Shown here piece after piece: positions 33,201 through 43,246 of a stretch of 64,000 nt of DNA. The translations under genes and the position numbers were made by a program. Numbering within the stretch: position 1 is the first letter of the stretch; every line of letters starts with the position of its first letter. The stretch comes from Chrysogorgia sp. JL179-B06. Lineage: Eukaryota > Cnidaria > Anthozoa > Scleralcyonacea > Chrysogorgiidae. Below the pieces are notes generated by a model. That model saw only the letters and a list, made by a program, of their open reading frames with translations, was not told where the DNA came from and did no database searches. The stretch covers positions 124,001 through 188,000 of the forward strand of contig JAYKKM010000041.1 of NCBI GenBank assembly GCA_035772405.1. The letters run 5' to 3'.

Positions 33201-35085
33201 ATTTCTTTAGTTGATGTAGGATCTTCTCTATTCTCAAATGATAGTGAGCATTTCTTTCAACTTCCTTCTTCGGCATCTGGTGCCCCCTTTCCTGCCACAG
33301 AGCAACCTAGTATGGCTGATACTATGCCACCTATAACACAACATCTAGAAGTAAGTGACGCAAATATTTGTATTTGATATTTAAAGCTGTCGTATAGACT
33401 TTATAGCGCTCGAACGTAGCCGAGTCGAAGGTATGTCAAAGGCCCCGCAGGCTGCCACCATACGACCCATGTCTGACCACGGAGCACAGCTAAGATCTAA
33501 GTGTTGATTTTACTGAAGGAGGAAAACCGGAGACCCAGAGATCAACTAATAATTCTACTCACATGAGTTCAAGCTCGCGAATCAACACGAGGTTATTCCC
33601 AGATTATCACCCAGACTAACCCCGTCCGACCGGGCTTGAGTTAGTGGTGAGTGGCAGCGCCCTAACAGCGACGTATTGGTCGACGCTTTCTTTCCAGCCT
33701 TAACTTCGACGTAATTAATTGTATTTTTTCTTCTGTGAAATGGCTATGCATATCTCAAGGTCCAAAATAGTTTAGGGTCGGGTGGGAGACCAGAACCACA
33801 CATTTATTTTTATTTAGCCTAAACATTCGTCGGTATATATTGAAATACAGAACAGACTACAGGGAAGGTCTTTGTATTTTGACTGTAACTATATAGTGTA
33901 AAGAACCAAATTGAACTTTGTATTGTGACACTTTACAGGAAGGATCACCAACCAACAGACTACATCGCTTACTCGCAGAGTCCCGGTACATGGTTCAAAA
34001 TCTGGAACAAACTACCATAAACAACACACCAGCCGCGGTAAGTGTTGAAAAAAGAGTTAGAGAAATAGAAATTCAAGATAAAATGTTATATTATGTTACG
34101 TTATATTATGGGTTCCGTGTTTCTTGTTGCAAAAACCCAACCAGCATTCGTTCAATACGTTAACCTCGGTACTGGAGGGCTCTTTATCATCATCAATTGT
34201 CTGTAGACGGAATAGCCATTTTCTTACTCTTTGCACCATTCACATACTTCTTCCAGACTTTTCGATTATTCATGATGGTAACAATCTCGATGGTAACAAT
34301 CTCGATGGTAACAATCTCGATGGTAACAATCTCGATAGTACCACGGAGATTTTTGTCTTTTAAAACTTCTGTGTATATGTACCTTTTTTACACCATTTTG
34401 TTTCTTACCATTGAGCGATCCGTGCAGAAAACTTCATTCGTCGCTTTTTTATTGCCAGGAACAATGGTGGTATTACTGCATATAAATCTTTGTTGGTGCA
34501 GGTGTTTCCAACACTAGAACGGAAAATATTCTGCGAATTCGAGTTTGTTCTATGTACTATAAATGCGTTGTCTCATTTTTTTTCACGAACCGTCATATCT
34601 CAAATCCATAAAGAAAGAATGCTTTCAACACAAGATTTAGAAGTCGAACTTTATATTATTTTATTAGCATAACAGCCTCGTATTATGAATGAATTGGAAG
34701 TCCCAGTACCGATGTTTGTCCGCTTTTACCCATAATTCTTGCGGCCATAACAAAAGAAATAGCTCATTTGCAATCATTTGTGAGTAAATTTGGTTTGTTT
34801 GTCCGCTTTTTGAGCTATTAATAGCAGCCAGACTCTACGCTATTGGAAGTTCTAGCTGAGCAAATAGTATAAGTTGTAGCTGAGCAAATAGTATAAGTTG
34901 TAGCTGAGCAAATAGTATGAGCATGATATCTGTATTTTCGGGTACTTGTACTTGTCAAGAGAAGTTGCTAAATTACGTGTTTTTCTTTGAATTTCCAGGA
35001 ATTAACTGAAGGTCCACCCAAATTATTCTCGTCGTTACTACAGAATTCAGGAAATCCAAACCTTGGTCGACCACGGAGTTCTTAA
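24217..35085 (+). CDS. CCDC62: Coiled-coil domain-containing protein 62
   Basis: Twenty-two exons join in frame to 624 aa: 24217-24322, 25237-25301, 25443-25580, 25783-25865, 25936-26002, 26106-26142, 26220-26265, 27029-27086, 27167-27229, 27346-27447, 27962-28039, 28392-28485, 28639-28694, 28808-28853, 29917-30005, 30296-30396, 30536-30626, 31396-31426, 32199-32396, 33211-33350, 33939-34037, 34999-35085. After a Ser/Pro-rich head comes the family signature TIQKQRRELQLLIAELKDRD, then a long coiled coil (to about exon 16), a disordered middle, and the conserved C-terminal motif LHRLLAESRYMV. Human CCDC62 (684 aa) has the same order. It is known as a testis-rich nuclear-receptor coactivator; its role here is unknown. 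Exons 17-18 are supported only by phase and splice sites. Confidence 0.93.
24645..24845. mobile_element. Foldback element in CCDC62 intron 1
   Basis: AGAAAATGGCAGCTTGTGTTTATATAGCCTGAT...TTTGAAAGT on the left mirrors ACTTTCAAATTCG...TGATCAGGTTATATAAAACACAGGGTGTCAGTTTTCT on the right. No ORF. A second weaker palindrome with CGTGTCTTTATAAGAG / CTCTTATAAAGACACG follows at 24990-25160. Confidence 0.7.
26625..26952. repeat. Two adjacent small foldback repeats in CCDC62 intron 7
   Basis: First: CAATTATTGGAT at 26634 against ATCCAATAATTG at 26737. Second: CTTCCAATGGAAATATGAATTCCAA at about 26825 against TTGGAATTCATATTGCCATTGGAA ending at 26941. Both are non-coding. Confidence 0.6.
28915..29640 (+). 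repeat. 19-bp minisatellite (CAGCAGTAGTAGTACGGTA) in CCDC62 intron 14
   Basis: About 25-30 copies of a 19-bp unit, preceded by a related GTAGCAGTACATTAATG 17-bp series. A third of the units carry CAGCAGCAGTAGTACGGTA, so sub-families are grouped in blocks. The minus-strand Tyr/Cys/Leu ORFs across it (28975-29715) are artefacts of the repeat. Confidence 0.95.
29718..29798 (+). mobile_element. SINE family A fragment
   Basis: ACCAGCTACACTGGCATAGTGG...GGTCTTGAGGAGAAAGTGTTGTCTTTGCAATAACA corresponds to degraded head and part of the body of family A, with an internal deletion. It lies between the minisatellite and CCDC62 exon 15. Confidence 0.6.
31005..31290 (+). mobile_element. 5S-rRNA-derived SINE (SINE3-like)
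   Basis: 31010-31110 resembles 5S rRNA with its internal polymerase III control region: GATCGCTGCTTGACTTTCCAAAGTTAAGCA, then ACTAACTGGATGGGTTACCACCTTG, matching the AAGCTAAGCA / TTAGTACTTGGATGGGAGACC order of 5S genes. A non-5S body follows (31115-31290) ending in GGCTACGGCCGGCC. The 5S part is too diverged and lacks paired ends, so it is not a functional rRNA gene. It lies in CCDC62 intron 17. Confidence 0.75.
31778..32130 (-). mobile_element. LINE reverse-transcriptase C-terminal relic
   Basis: Minus-strand translation includes FAAAAPKLWNTLPSLLKYT, then SDITSFKRYL, the usual end of animal LINE reverse transcriptases. It stops in an (AAT)n microsatellite at 31778-31793, the 3' terminus of the element. 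Only this end remains. It lies in CCDC62 intron 18, antisense to the gene. Confidence 0.8.
32857..33091. mobile_element. Foldback element family P, copy 2 (left end truncated)
   Basis: Palindromic core GGATGTGATGTCACAAGAGGCAT with complement near 32945, and a complete right end ...CCCAAATATTACGGATATGTAAAATCCCCAAACGCGAGATAGGCACT followed by TTAA. The left outer arm is missing. It lies in CCDC62 intron 19. Confidence 0.8.
33405..33700 (+). repeat. Dispersed repeat (GCCGAGTCGAAGGTATGTCAAAG...), copy 1
   Basis: The 33410-33530 part is about 90 percent identical by eye to 57875-57985 and occurs in reverse at 16620-16680. It runs on to a GAGGAAAACCGGAGACCCAGAG unit and a GC-rich end (CCGTCCGACCGGGCTTGAG). 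No ORF. Class unknown. The copy at 16480-16680 expanded one unit into an array. Confidence 0.65.
34268..34337 (+). repeat. 15-bp tandem repeat (GATGGTAACAATCTC), ~4.5 copies
   Basis: Four near-perfect 15-bp units in CCDC62 intron 21. It makes a short in-frame peptide repeat in shadow ORFs only. Confidence 0.9.
34714..34844 (+). repeat. 132-bp dispersed repeat, copy 2
   Basis: Near-identical to 439-570 and 46744-46876. Shares with copy 3 an extra left extension CAGTA(C/T)CGAT. Followed by three tandem AAGTTGTAGCTGAGCAAATAGTAT units (34845-34920). It lies in CCDC62 intron 21. Confidence 0.8.
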
Positions 35086-35698
35086 AAACCGGACACTCTT
35101 TCAACATAGATCTGACTATTTGTTAATTCCTTCGTTAGTAGTATATACTAAAGCTCTTGGACAAATCACGGACATCATCCGTCGAAGACACACCAAAGAT
35201 TTAAACAATATCGCTGACCAGTGCATACTTTTTAGTTGTTGTGTGAAAAATGTTGTACTGCCAACTTTTCGCTATTTTAATCTAAACTAATTCTGCACGT
35301 TTGAACTTCATTTCGTCCCCTTTCCAACAAAACTGGTACAAAGTAGTGTTGCCATTAATATATAAATAATTATAATATATAATTTGATCAGTAAGTTATT
35401 CTTAAATCTTGTAAATATAAATATCAAAACCGTAAGTTGATTGGTAATTATAAAAGCTAAAAAATTCAAAATGCTCTTGATGAATTCTCTCTCTTCATTC
35501 AACTTAAAGTCTCTAGAATCCTAAGTACTATATTACTGATATTAGTATTTGGGATGATGGTCACCTTGCTAAAAAAACACAAGATTATATCGAAATGAAG
35601 CAGCCTCTTTATCGGATATGTCAAGGTGTTACATTTCTTAATTTGTACATTTCTTACTCTTCCCCTGATATGGAAGTGGAAACATCATCTTCGTCCAA
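35086..35698. other. Convergent gap CCDC62 - FAM221B
   Basis: AT-rich 3' flanks of two convergent genes. The plus ORF at 35063-35290 overlaps the CCDC62 stop codon in another frame and shows no family. Nothing else recognised. Confidence 0.5.
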
Positions 35699-36754
35699 TC
35701 ACAGTGGCTTCTTTTCAGAATTTCGTTGCAATTGAAGTGACAAAGCGGAGGGCTTAGTATCCGGGATAGCGTAAGGCCCCTGGGCCAGTTCTTCGTAGAA
35801 CGAACTATCGTCGTCTTGTCCAGTAAGGACAATATTTCGCAGTTCAGGTAATTCGTGAAATGGTAAATAATGTTGTCCATATGCGACGCCATTTTGTCGC
35901 CTCGTTTCGGCGCTCTCAAACACCGTCTCGTGTTGCTCCCAGTGACGATCACACGCACAGCACAGGAAACTCGAGTGAAACCCCACGCACGGACACCGTC
36001 CCGCGCGGCATCGCTTCGCGCCGCGCGGAGAATGTTCCTCGTGCGTGTGTTTACACTTACACTTCGCTCTCCACGTACTAGGATCGAACGTGACCCGCCT
36101 TGGCAGCCACCACTCACCAGCCTCCTCGGCGCGCGAGGGCACGAACGCGAAAGCCGCGCACTCGCAGCCACCCACCGCGCAGGCCACGCGCACACTGTTG
36201 CTATGGTAATGTCCGTGTGATGACAACACATGTCCACAGAAACATCTGGAGTTCTTGCCAACTCGGACGCAATCGTGTTTAAATTCAGGACATCGCCAGC
36301 CGATATAAATACCAGTTTCGATAGCCTCGAGGGCCGCTTCTCGTTCGGGGTCAAACAGCTTCTTCAACCGCGGTGCGAACTGCTCTCGGTTCATAGCTCG
36401 AGCGACGGGTAGTAATTCTGGTTTTGAAGCTGGAATTATCGGTCGAACAGTGTAGCCTTTGGGAGCTAGCATTCCAGGTTTCCGAGCCGTCAGGGTCTTG
36501 CTTGAAGACAACATCGGAGTTTTCACTTTCTTGCCCGTGCCGGGGAGGACTTGTTTTCTGACAGCAGAAGCAGGTTGCTTGGTTTGAACAGGTGAAGTTT
36601 TGGTTTGGCTGCCGGAATTTTTAGCATAGCGAGAAAATCTGTTTGGGGGTGCTGTTGGTTCCTGAGCTTGAGCAGAAAGGTTGTTTGGTCGGCCACTGCT
36701 GGATTTTAGTGGTATGAAAGAGTCTGGGGTTTTGTCGAGCAATCTTCGCGCCAT
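35699..36754 (-). CDS. FAM221B: FAM221B-like protein, single exon
   Basis: One uninterrupted 351-codon frame from ATG at 36754. The N-terminal ~120 residues are low-complexity, basic and Ser/Thr/Pro-rich. The C-terminal ~220 match the FAM221 domain: GIYIGWRCPEFKHDCVRVG, SRCFCGH, a CECAAFAFVPSRAEE.GEWWL.RR stretch, TFDPSTWRAKCKCKHTHEEH, and FLCCACDRHWEQHET. Many paired Cys/His suggest zinc binding. Molecular function is not established; human FAM221B is testis-associated. It is the only complete gene in the window without introns in its coding region and is GC-rich (35900-36400) compared with its surroundings. It is convergent with CCDC62. I am sure of the family and less sure of B versus A. 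Confidence 0.92.
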   Translation of the reverse strand: MARRLLDKTPDSFIPLKSSSGRPNNLSAQAQEPTAPPNRFSRYAKNSGSQTKTSPVQTKQPASAVRKQVLPGTGKKVKTPMLSSSKTLTARKPGMLAPKGYTVRPIIPASKPELLPVARAMNREQFAPRLKKLFDPEREAALEAIETGIYIGWRCPEFKHDCVRVGKNSRCFCGHVLSSHGHYHSNSVRVACAVGGCECAAFAFVPSRAEEAGEWWLPRRVTFDPSTWRAKCKCKHTHEEHSPRGAKRCRAGRCPCVGFHSSFLCCACDRHWEQHETVFESAETRRQNGVAYGQHYLPFHELPELRNIVLTGQDDDSSFYEELAQGPYAIPDTKPSALSLQLQRNSEKKPL

Positions 36755-36984
36755 GATTGCTGCCCGACGGTGAGAACTCTGGGAGACTGGTTACAAGTGA
36801 TGTATTTGCATCGAGCCTCGTGTTCATGAATCGTAGGGGGGTAGCGATGGGGAAATTCACACCTAGGGTTTATGATTAGGGTTGTTATTATCCCGTTTTA
36901 TTGATATTTTTTATCAGTCTCGTAAGAGTGAGCTTAATTACCCTAATACTAACTGCTAAACCTAACCCCCCACCTAGAGTGTAA

Positions 36985-37175
36985 TCATAAGGGGAAGGCT
37001 AAAAGGGATGACTCAAAAGGACCTTTCTGTTATTTTCTGGTTTTTATTTTTCGTTGGGTTATGGATAGCTACGGTTAGGGCTAGGTTTAAGGTTAGGATC
37101 AAGGTTAGGATCAAGTTATGGTTGGGGTTAGGATTAAGATTGAGATTAGGGTTAGGATTAGTAGTTCTAAAAAAT
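36985..37175 (+). mobile_element. Telomere-like (TTAGGG-variant) element, copy 1
   Basis: GGCTAAAAGGGATGACTCAAAAGG, then a T-rich stretch, then GGTTAGGGCTAGGTTTAAGGTTAGGATCAAGG units. The same order occurs at 49603-49777, where the element closes with TTTTGAGTCATCTCTTTTAGCC, the inverted form of its start. This copy lacks the right terminus. Confidence 0.65.
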
Positions 37176-37182
37176 GTAAAGG

Positions 37183-37268
37183 TAAACAGACGATACATGG
37201 GCGATCGTCAAGCTCATATCCTCAGAAAAATGATTCTCCAAGCTCTCCCACATTCACTACAGGTTATG
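37183..37268 (-). mobile_element. SINE family C fragment
   Basis: Reverse orientation tail CAGACGATACATGGGCGATCGTCAAGCTCATATCCTCAGAAAAATGATTCT plus GAGAGCTTGG, as at 23348-23430. No tRNA head. Confidence 0.65.
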
Positions 37269-37659
37269 TGTTAATATACATACACACTGCTGTATATAAA
37301 ATCTCCATGTGATCGACCTGCTGCTCCACAGGGTAGCCCAAGCTCGTGCGCCAATTTGTGTTTGTTTATATTTGAATTTATTCGATTTGTCAAAATTAGA
37401 GGATATTTTCATCTATTATTTGCAGTTTATTGTTACTATAAATGAAATAATGTGTATTTATATCTACCATAAGGGGTGTATGTGTCTTTCATTGCAAGTT
37501 TGGTGAGATTTAGGAGAGTTGCAGTGTGACATTAATGCAAATATAATGGCCACATCGTTTATAATCAAACATTATACCTATGAATACTCAACAAAATAAA
37601 CATTTATAAACCTTGTTGTTCCACTTACATGTTTATTGTGTCGTAATATTCTTCCTTGT

Positions 37660-37960
37660 GAAACTTGGCGTCAAAACTCGACAGCTGTAATAGCGTCCTA
37701 TATGGCTTACCAGAAACTGAATTGAGCAGACTTGTTGCAGGGGTTAAAAAATCGGAGCATATCTCCCCTGTGCTTCGAAATGTTAAGTAGTTTTAAGTCA
37801 GCAGTTAAGACTTTTCTTTTTTAAAATTAATAGTTTTTGTTCATAGTGTTAATATATGTAGTAGACTTTATCTTATAATGAAACTGTAATTAGTTTTATA
37901 AGTAACTTTAAGAATATATATATTGTTACCTTACCCTATCTTACAATAATACTTTTAGAA
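37660..37960 (+). mobile_element. LINE reverse-transcriptase C-terminal relic
   Basis: The plus strand encodes NSVLYGLPETELSRL, VAGVKKSEHISPVL (the classic N.VLYGLP...R...HI.PVL segment), then after a deletion LSSFKSAVKTFLF. Its 3' tail, to about 37960, is the inverse of 20520-20668. It is truncated and dead. Confidence 0.8.
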
Positions 37961-38105
37961 CCAGGAGTAATCAAAGATTATGTAAGTGCGTTATATAATG
38001 TGGTCCCAACAAGATGGCGTTATATACAGATTGCACATGACGTCAGAGCAACAGTTTGGAAGATAACTTCAGAGTTCTGACAAGACTTACTACCACAAGT
38101 CGACC

Positions 38106-39070
38106 AATCTTGTCTTGTACTCTTGTTCTTGTCTTGTACTCTTGTTCTTGTCTTGTACTCTTGTTCTTATCTTGTACTCTTGTTCTTATCTTGTACTCTT
38201 GTTCTTCTCTTGTACTCTTGTTCTTGTCTTGTACTCTTGTTCTTCTCTTGTACTCTTGTTCTTGTCTTGTACTCTTGTTCTTCTCTTGTACTCTTGTTCT
38301 TCTCTTGTACTCTTGTTCTTCTCTTGTACTCTTGTTCTTGTCTTGTACTCTTGTTCTTCTCTTGTACTCTTGTTCTTGTCTTGTACTCTTGTTCTTATCT
38401 TGTACTCTTGTTCTTCTCTTGTACTCTTGTTCTTCTCTTGTACTCTTGTTCTTCTCTTGTTCTCTTGTACTCTTGTTCTTGTCTTGTACTTTTGTTCTTG
38501 TCTTGTACTCTTGTTCTTGTCTTGTACTCTTGTTCTTCTCTTGTACTCTTGAACTCTTGTACTCTTGTTCTTGTCTTGTACTCTTGTTCTTGTCTTGTAC
38601 TCTTGTTCTTCTCTTGTACTCTTGTTCTTGTCTTGTACTCTTGTTCTTCTCTTGTACTCTTGTTCTTGTCTTGTTCTTGTCTTGTTGTTGTCTTGTACTC
38701 TTGGTCTTGTCTTGTACTCTTGTTCTTGTCTTGTACTCTTGTTCTTGTCTTGTACTCTTGTTCTCGTACTCTTGTTCTTCTCTTGTACTCTTGTTCTTGT
38801 CTTGTACTCTTGTTCTTGTATTGTACTCTTGTTCTTCTCTTGTACTCTTGTTCTTGTCTTGTACTCTTGTTCTTCTCTTGTACTCTTGTTCTTGTCTTGT
38901 TGTCTTGTACTCTTGTTGTTGTCTTGTACTCTTGTTCTTGTCTTGTACTCTTGTTCTTCTCTTGTACTCTTGTTCTTGTCTTGTACTCTTGTTCTTGTCT
39001 TGTACTCTTGTTCTTGTACTCTTGTTCTTCTCTTGTACTCTTGTTCTTGTCTTGTAATCTTGTCTTGTCT
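38106..39070 (+). repeat. 19-bp minisatellite (CTTGTACTCTTGTTCTTGT)
   Basis: About fifty copies over 960 bp, with T/C-rich plus strand and units alternating TTCTTGTC, TTCTTCTC and TTCTTATC. Very long ORFs in both directions (38043-39140 -, 38056-39133 +) are repeat artefacts with no unique sequence. It lies between FAM221B and MED15. Confidence 0.95.
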
Positions 39071-39562
39071 CGCTACAACAAACGACGAAGTCGAGAGTGG
39101 TCGACTTGTTTCTCTTACAGAGCTTTAATCTGATTAGCAATTCTGGCGCGAAAATTAACTATAGGACTAATAAGTTACAGATGTAATAATACGTTTCGAA
39201 CCTTGTCGGTTTCAGAATGCCTTTTTTCATTATCATGGCTGCTTCAACAGTTTCTACGCCAACTACGACAATTCAACATATGTAATGCGTCACATTAAGG
39301 ATGCTTGTTATTGGCTATTATATTCACACCCAGTTACACCCCAGTCAAAAAATCCACCGGTAGATTTGGCGCGTTGCAAGTGGGAAAAGTCTTTCCCAGC
39401 GGAAAAGGAATTTGGGAAACTCTAAGCTGACGTTCAATAATGTGAATAACCAAAAATCCATGACTTGTCCTGCAATTGGAGAACACGTGGGTAACATCTC
39501 GTGATGTCGCCGGCCATTGAATGATGATATCGCGTGATCTGTTCGTTCAAGTAAATTCTTTG

Positions 39563-39725
39563 TCAAACTTCCATCGCCTTTTCTTCGTTCCGCGCACTGA
39601 CATAACGTACACACGCCTCCTGTATCAAGAAATTTTGGGGTTTGAAAACATTAATGAACAATAATCAACTATCGTCACTATGACGACGACGACAACAACA
39701 CGGAAGAAGAACAACAACAACAAAG

Positions 39726-39771
<46 letters not shown>

Positions 39772-42700
39772 TAAACTTATACCCAATTCAATAGCAGCGC
39801 GCTGAAGGAACACATTCCAGGGAAACTCGAAACTTTTTCTTTTAGTCGAGCTCTGATCTTTTTTAAAAACTCGGTCGCGTCTAAAAAAGATAAAACAAAA
39901 TATAAAATAGTAAAAATATATCATCACTCTCGAATATATAAAATACAAAACATTTTGAAAAATTAAGAGAAACAAAACATTTTCTGTGATCCCATACAGT
40001 TTTAGAAACATGAGTGGAAGTTTGGGAGAACGAGAAATTGCCATGGGAATACGGAAAAAAGTCGAACCTCGAATATTCCGAAGTTCAAATACCCCAGTGT
40101 ATTTTCCTTGAGCTTATATGAATTTTAATATCAGAATTAATTTTATCACTTGCCATAATCCTTGGTGTTGTAGCGAGGTGAGGAATATGGGTAATCCTTC
40201 GGTATGGAGATGAACAGTGATGGAACAGCAGGAAGCGTTTTGTCGTCTAAACAACGAAAAACAAAATATATATACATATATATATATATTCAATCTGTAG
40301 ACACGTGTTTCGCTGTACTACAGCTCATCAATGCAGTTATGGAAGAATCTGAATGTGAGAGTGACCTGTACTTATACAACTACAATTGTCGGTGACAACT
40401 GCAGGTGGAACAGTACTGGTGACTCACGCATCCAGAGAGCATGAAGTGATATGGAGCCAGGGTGCTCAAACTACCACAAGGGTAGTGAGCGTTGCATTAG
40501 CACTAACGGACACCCACATCATGTGGGACAGTACTGGTGACTCGCACATCTAGAGAGCATGAAGTGATATAGGGCCAGAGTGCTCAAACTACCACAAGGG
40601 CACAATTGAATAATTTTTTGGCGAATTTTCAAAGAAATTTTAGATTTCCCCAATGTGTACACAACCTAAAGAAATTAGACCATAGGAACTTACTTATGGA
40701 ACAAACTAACGTCATTTTTTCTCGTCCTTCGCCACCGTCATCAGCAAAATCCACCGCGAACTTGGTCGCGAGTCGAGCAATCTCCGTTTTGACAATATTG
40801 GGTAAGTCTGAATCTGATTTGTCGTTCTCGCGCCGGGAACTGGGGACGAGAGGAGGGCTAAAAATAGCAAAAAATAAAGGTTACTTTATAGTTTTTGCGG
40901 GGGGGGGGGTTATTCGACAATCAAATTGCAGGTGGTGGTAAAACGTACCAGATGGGTGGTCCATGAATGGTGGATAGAGTTGGTCCAAATATTCTGAAAA
41001 GAGTGTTGTTTGATTGTGGAGATTCCGCTTTCGCACTTAACGCCTCGAGAAACAAATGACCAATGGGAGCAGCCTGCAGAGATAAACACATTAATACTCG
41101 GCAAGATCTCGGCAATATCTCGGCAAGATCCTGTCCAAATCTCGGCAAAATCTCGACAAGATCTCGGCAAGCAGGATGAAATGTTCCCAAACAAACAATT
41201 CGTCCCGCCTGGCGGGATGCAAAATCTTGGTTAACCTTTCATGTTACTCCATCACCAAATAACATCATCGGATAACATCAAGGGAATCGAGGTGGGAGGG
41301 TTAGGAAGACACTTAAGGCGGGGGTTAGGGTTAGAAAACTCATTAGGTGGGGGGTTAGGGTTAGAATCTAAGTTGTTTTGGGGTTAGCGGTTATTTCATG
41401 ACGATTATATACCTCGATTCATTTGGTGATGGAGTAACATGAAAGGTTAACCAAAATCTTCAAGTGCGCATTGCTGACCAAATAGAACGCGGCCTTTGCC
41501 AATTTCCTCGACAGCAAACCTTCTACATTTCCGGTCCTTTTTTTGAAAGAGCGTGCAGAACGTGGAACGTCCTACCGATCGAGATGCGGTTAATTGGTAT
41601 CACCCCGGGCAGCAGTGGAGGGGCCCTATGACGCGGACGACCCCAGGACATGGAGAACAGTGTGCTCAAAGTGTAGCTCAGCCCGGCGTTTGGCTCTCTG
41701 CTGCTGTGATTGACCTCCGGAAGATCTTTTAATTTTTACTTTATTTTTATTCTTACCTATCTGGGGACCGCTATAATTGGCGTATGCTGTTGCGGCCACC
41801 CTGACACATTTCTACCTTTTTGACGTTGTTTTTGTTGTCGTTCTTGTAATTCACCAGTGGCAAATCCAATAAAATAAAATAATAAATAAAATTTCATCCA
41901 CCATATGCATGCAAGATTTTGAGATCTCGCTAAGCAGGCTGGGACTATATGGACAGAAGAGGTTAGATGGACTATCTCTGTGTGACCTTTTCTGAAGATG
42001 GCGCCCAGTACGTTAGTGTCGGCTTAGTGTCGGCTTTGGAATCCAACGCTAACCCGAGTCAATCCTAATCCTAACCCTAACCAACCAACCAACCCTAAAA
42101 CCAACCAACCCTAACCAACCAACCAACCCTAACAACCAACCAACCCTAACAACCAACCAACCCTAACCCTTTTCATGGTCTTCTGAAGGTCGACCGAAGT
42201 CCCTGATAAATAAAAAACATCCGACTAGCGAGAATCGAGAGTTGTTTATACGTACAGCCTTGTTCAGGTTTAAGCCATATCTCCTGACAAGAACATTCTC
42301 GACCTTCAGTAAGGCTTGGTAAGGAACTCTAAAAAGACAAAGAAATAGACAACAACCATGACTAATGAGGTTCCAATCCAAGTACATGTAAATCAATATC
42401 TCAAAATATCCACTGACCTCACTTTCGAATTACCAAGAATGCTCAAAAGCCTTTTCAACTTTGCTACATTTTTGCTGTCCTTATTTGCCGCATCTAGTCA
42501 AAGAAAGTGAGTATACAATGAAGGAGAATACGGGTATGTATATAACCTATACATACAGAGTGCAATGTAACGGTCGGCCACCGGCCATATTCCGCGCAAA
42601 ACGCGGATATGGCCGTCCACTGATTGCTATGCACGGATATTTTGGCCCACCATTTGGCCGCAGTAATTTCTCCCGCATTCTCGGTTACACATGCAAGGGA

Positions 42701-43212
42701 AAATCTTTTCCCGCATTGAGACAGCCTTGTGTCCGATCATGTCCGACCAAAACCTGGGTTGGTCTGACATAATGTCAAACCAAGTTTTTGGAATTATACT
42801 GATTGCACTCTGCAGTATACATGATACATCTATATTACAGGTGGCTTAGCCTAATACATAAATAATAAATATACCTTCATCATTCTGCATTTTTGCTATC
42901 ATTTTACGTAAAGGTTCTGTGTAGACAGACAGTTGCTTCAGCTAAAGAAATACAAAAGACATAATAATAATGTTCATGTACTTTTCTACATCAATTGTTT
43001 TTTGGCGAAAAATTATCGTCACTTTCCGCTACTCGCGTAGCCAATCAGATGGCAGTATTTGCATTGTCTAACTACTAGTAAGAATATTAGAAGAGGTTGA
43101 GCAAAATATTGTGATTTGTCAGTAGTGATTTATCAGTGGCGAGCAAATCAATTATTTGCCGATGCCGAATGCAGAGGCAAACAATTGATTTGCGAGCCAC
43201 TGCCAAATCACG

Positions 43213-43246
<34 letters not shown>

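Noticed and set aside
35638..36412. Several 60-238 aa ORFs antisense or alternate to FAM221B
   Set aside because: GC-rich shadow frames of the FAM221B coding sequence.
38043..39140. ORFs of 333-365 aa on both strands
   Set aside because: 19-bp minisatellite; no unique domain, no start or splice context.
39625..40044. 139-aa minus ORF with poly-Cys
   Set aside because: Runs through the (CAA)n tract and overlaps MED15 exon 15 in the wrong frame.
40150..40246. MED15 ending at the in-frame TGA just after exon 14
   Set aside because: Two further exons encode the conserved C-terminal FLKKIRARLKEKV and EACVRYVSA segments and join in phase through the GC donor.
42055..42172. Chromosome end or fusion point from telomere-like repeats
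   Set aside because: Short and degenerate, embedded in a MED15 intron, and similar runs occur inside MITEs.
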